Source: Albugo candida (taxonomy: Eukaryota > Oomycota > Peronosporomycetes > Albuginales > Albuginaceae). Taken from it: 64,000 bases of DNA. The stretch covers positions 124,001 through 188,000 of the forward strand of contig CAJNAR010000172.1 in the NCBI GenBank assembly GCA_905220665.1, read 5' to 3'. How positions within the stretch are numbered: position 1 is the first letter of the stretch; each line of letters opens with the position of its first letter. Under the pieces are notes generated by a model. It made no database searches, was not told the origin of the DNA, and saw only the letters and a program-made list of their open reading frames with translations. The translations under genes and the position numbers were made by a program. Shown piece by piece: positions 62,667 to 64,000 of the stretch.

Positions 62667-63780
62667 GTGCATGCCTACTCCTTCCTGGGATTTACAAAAA
62701 TGAGGGTTGCTACCGTCTACCGAGAAGCCCCGTCTGCCGTCAGCGCCTGGAACGAGGCATACAAGAAGACTGGCTCTGTTGCACGTCAATTCACAAAAGT
62801 TTTAAACCAAAAGTATAACGCGGTGAAGCGCGAATGGTTGCGATGTTGTATAATCACCAACCCACTTTCATACCTGAACGGAGACAAATCACACTTTCGG
62901 AGTGAAGTGAAACACGGACATTATCTGCTCGACAATTTGGCGAATCCTTCGAGAGTTCAACTTCACAGATAAAGTCATTCTCTAGGCTACATAGCGGGAA
63001 ATGTTGATGTGGTCTAAAGCTTGATGTGATATTATAAAACGCTTATGTTCCATGATAGATTCTGGAACGCCGCGCAATCAGCATCAAACAATCGGATATC
63101 ATGCGTTTTGAATGTGAGATCAATTCTGTTGATTGGAGGCATCTTACTTTGACGTTTTTAGACTAATTATCATTTGATAATCGTGTGATGTTGAGAAAGC
63201 GAGGGTATGCCTTGTAGGTGATCATAGCGGATATGTCATCTCGTGGTATTTTGTTTGAGCATTTAACGCTTTCATTACCATATAGGGGCAAAAGCCGCTC
63301 TATCGATGCGAATTCACCAGAATACCAAGGACATCCTTGCTCTGCTTCATCGGGTGTGAAGGTCTTTTGGATACCTACCTAACTGAAGGAACGTTTGATC
63401 GGAGCAAGCTCACGGACTGCTGCTCTAAATTTGCCCCTAAGTCATGCAATGTACAAAAGCGCCCAGGAATGCACTCTTTGTGGGTTGCTGACGGCGCGCG
63501 GAGTGATTATCACCCAAGTTTAACTAATTACCTGCGGTCGCTTGGGATTATAACCATATTTTTGCCTGCGTATTGTTCTTTTTACAATCCCATTGAGGTG
63601 ATGTTTAGAGTAGTGAAGAAAAGTATGCAGCCCAATTACACAGAAGGCTCAGTCAAGGCACGAAATATGCCGACGGCAATCTCCTCATTGCTTGAACCAT
63701 CTAGGAACTATAAGATCTATAATCTCTCCCGTAAATACGGATATTCACTTTCAGGACGATTTAACCTTAATGTAGGATAG
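62667..63780 (+). pseudogene. Tc1/IS630-like transposase remnant
   Basis: Plus-strand blocks follow the Tc1/IS630 order. First is a helix-turn-helix region (PSAVSAWNEAYKKTGSVARQF, 62667-62972). Next is a disrupted first catalytic block (FLD-stop-LSFDNRVMLRKRGYAL, about 63150-63215), in which the residue after the aspartate is replaced by a stop. Then come the second aspartate in WVADGARSDYHPSL (about 63481-63522) and the third acidic residue in YNPIEVMFRVVKK (about 63578-63617). The last frame ends with TAG at 63778-63780. Frameshifts and stops make it inactive. It is a different lineage from the copy A/B transposases. Confidence 0.75.
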
Positions 63781-63800
63781 AATAATTTAGGGGTATTTTT

Positions 63801-63985
63801 AGGGAATTGCTATTTCCACCCAACTTTTTGCTATTTCCACCCACTGCGTGACTTTTTGACCAATCAGATTACGGCGTTAATTCCACCCAAGTTTTTTACT
63901 AGGGAATTTCTATTTCCACCCACATCGTGACTTTCTGGCCAAACAAATTACGGCTTTATTTCCAATCAACTTTTTATTTTATGGC
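63801..63985 (+). repeat. Tandem direct repeat at the end of the Tc1-like element
   Basis: Two related units, 63801-63900 and 63901-about 63985, each with AGGGAATT(G/T)CTATTTCCACC, CGTGACTTT, ATTACGGC and (A/C)AA(G/C)TTTTTT in the same order. Unit 1 has a small internal repeat of CTATTTCCACCCA. They follow the transposase stop within about 20 bp and probably belong to the terminal region of that element, whose right end lies outside the window. Confidence 0.65.
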
Positions 63986-64000
63986 TACAGTTTCACAGTC

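Noticed and set aside
63801..63985. A CRISPR-like array of repeated units
   Set aside because: There are only two imperfect units next to a transposase in a eukaryotic sequence.

Overview
The window looks like nuclear DNA of an oomycete, most probably a white-rust (Albugo-type) genome. Three things point that way. First, protein genes are compact and split by very short GT-AG introns, mostly about 46-74 nt. Second, one gene encodes a signal peptide followed by a C-H-x-C motif, the hallmark of the CHXC effector class described from Albugo laibachii. Third, the repeats are decayed non-LTR retrotransposons, tRNA-derived SINEs, copia-like traces and TIR DNA transposons. There is no sign of bacterial operons, rRNA, genuine tRNA genes or CRISPR. 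The genus call is an inference from motifs; no database search was possible.

Layout. The first ~32 kb is repeat-rich and gene-poor. It holds a decayed CHXC-type gene (about 4.85-7.48 kb, minus) split by a SINE that carries a second SINE inside it, two TIR/TA transposon copies (7.59-10.20 kb minus, 14.10-16.88 kb plus), a second copy of the first SINE family (13.71-13.96 kb), a LINE (17.05-20.15 kb), two copia-like primer-binding-site remnants (2.77 and 20.53 kb), a Mutator-like remnant with ~133 bp TIRs (21.91-22.81 kb), a better preserved CHXC-type gene (26.09-28.16 kb, plus, with one frameshift) and another LINE (about 29.5-31.9 kb).

From 32.38 to 57.02 kb the window becomes a tight housekeeping block: kinesin-4-like motor, MGRN1/LOG2-like RING E3 ligase, NEK-type kinase, EF-hand two-pore K+ channel, a polytopic membrane protein, an M16-type mitochondrial core/processing-peptidase subunit, a MULE-derived SWIM protein, histone acetyltransferase HAT1, a Slo/BK-type K+ channel, a BMT5-like rRNA methyltransferase and an STE20/MST-type kinase. 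Exon models for five of these (NEK, core protein, HAT1, Slo channel, STE20) were rebuilt by hand and give frames divisible by three with conserved motifs across each junction. The last 7 kb is repeat-rich again: a LINE between inverted arms, and a Tc1/IS630-like transposase remnant with a tandem terminal repeat.

The genes do not form one pathway. The main biological contrast is between the compact conserved block and the flanking transposon-rich compartments that house both members of a putative effector family, a two-speed arrangement typical of filamentous plant pathogens. The most novel content is the shared ~600-residue cysteine-containing module of the two CHXC-type genes and the way transposons have dismantled one of them.
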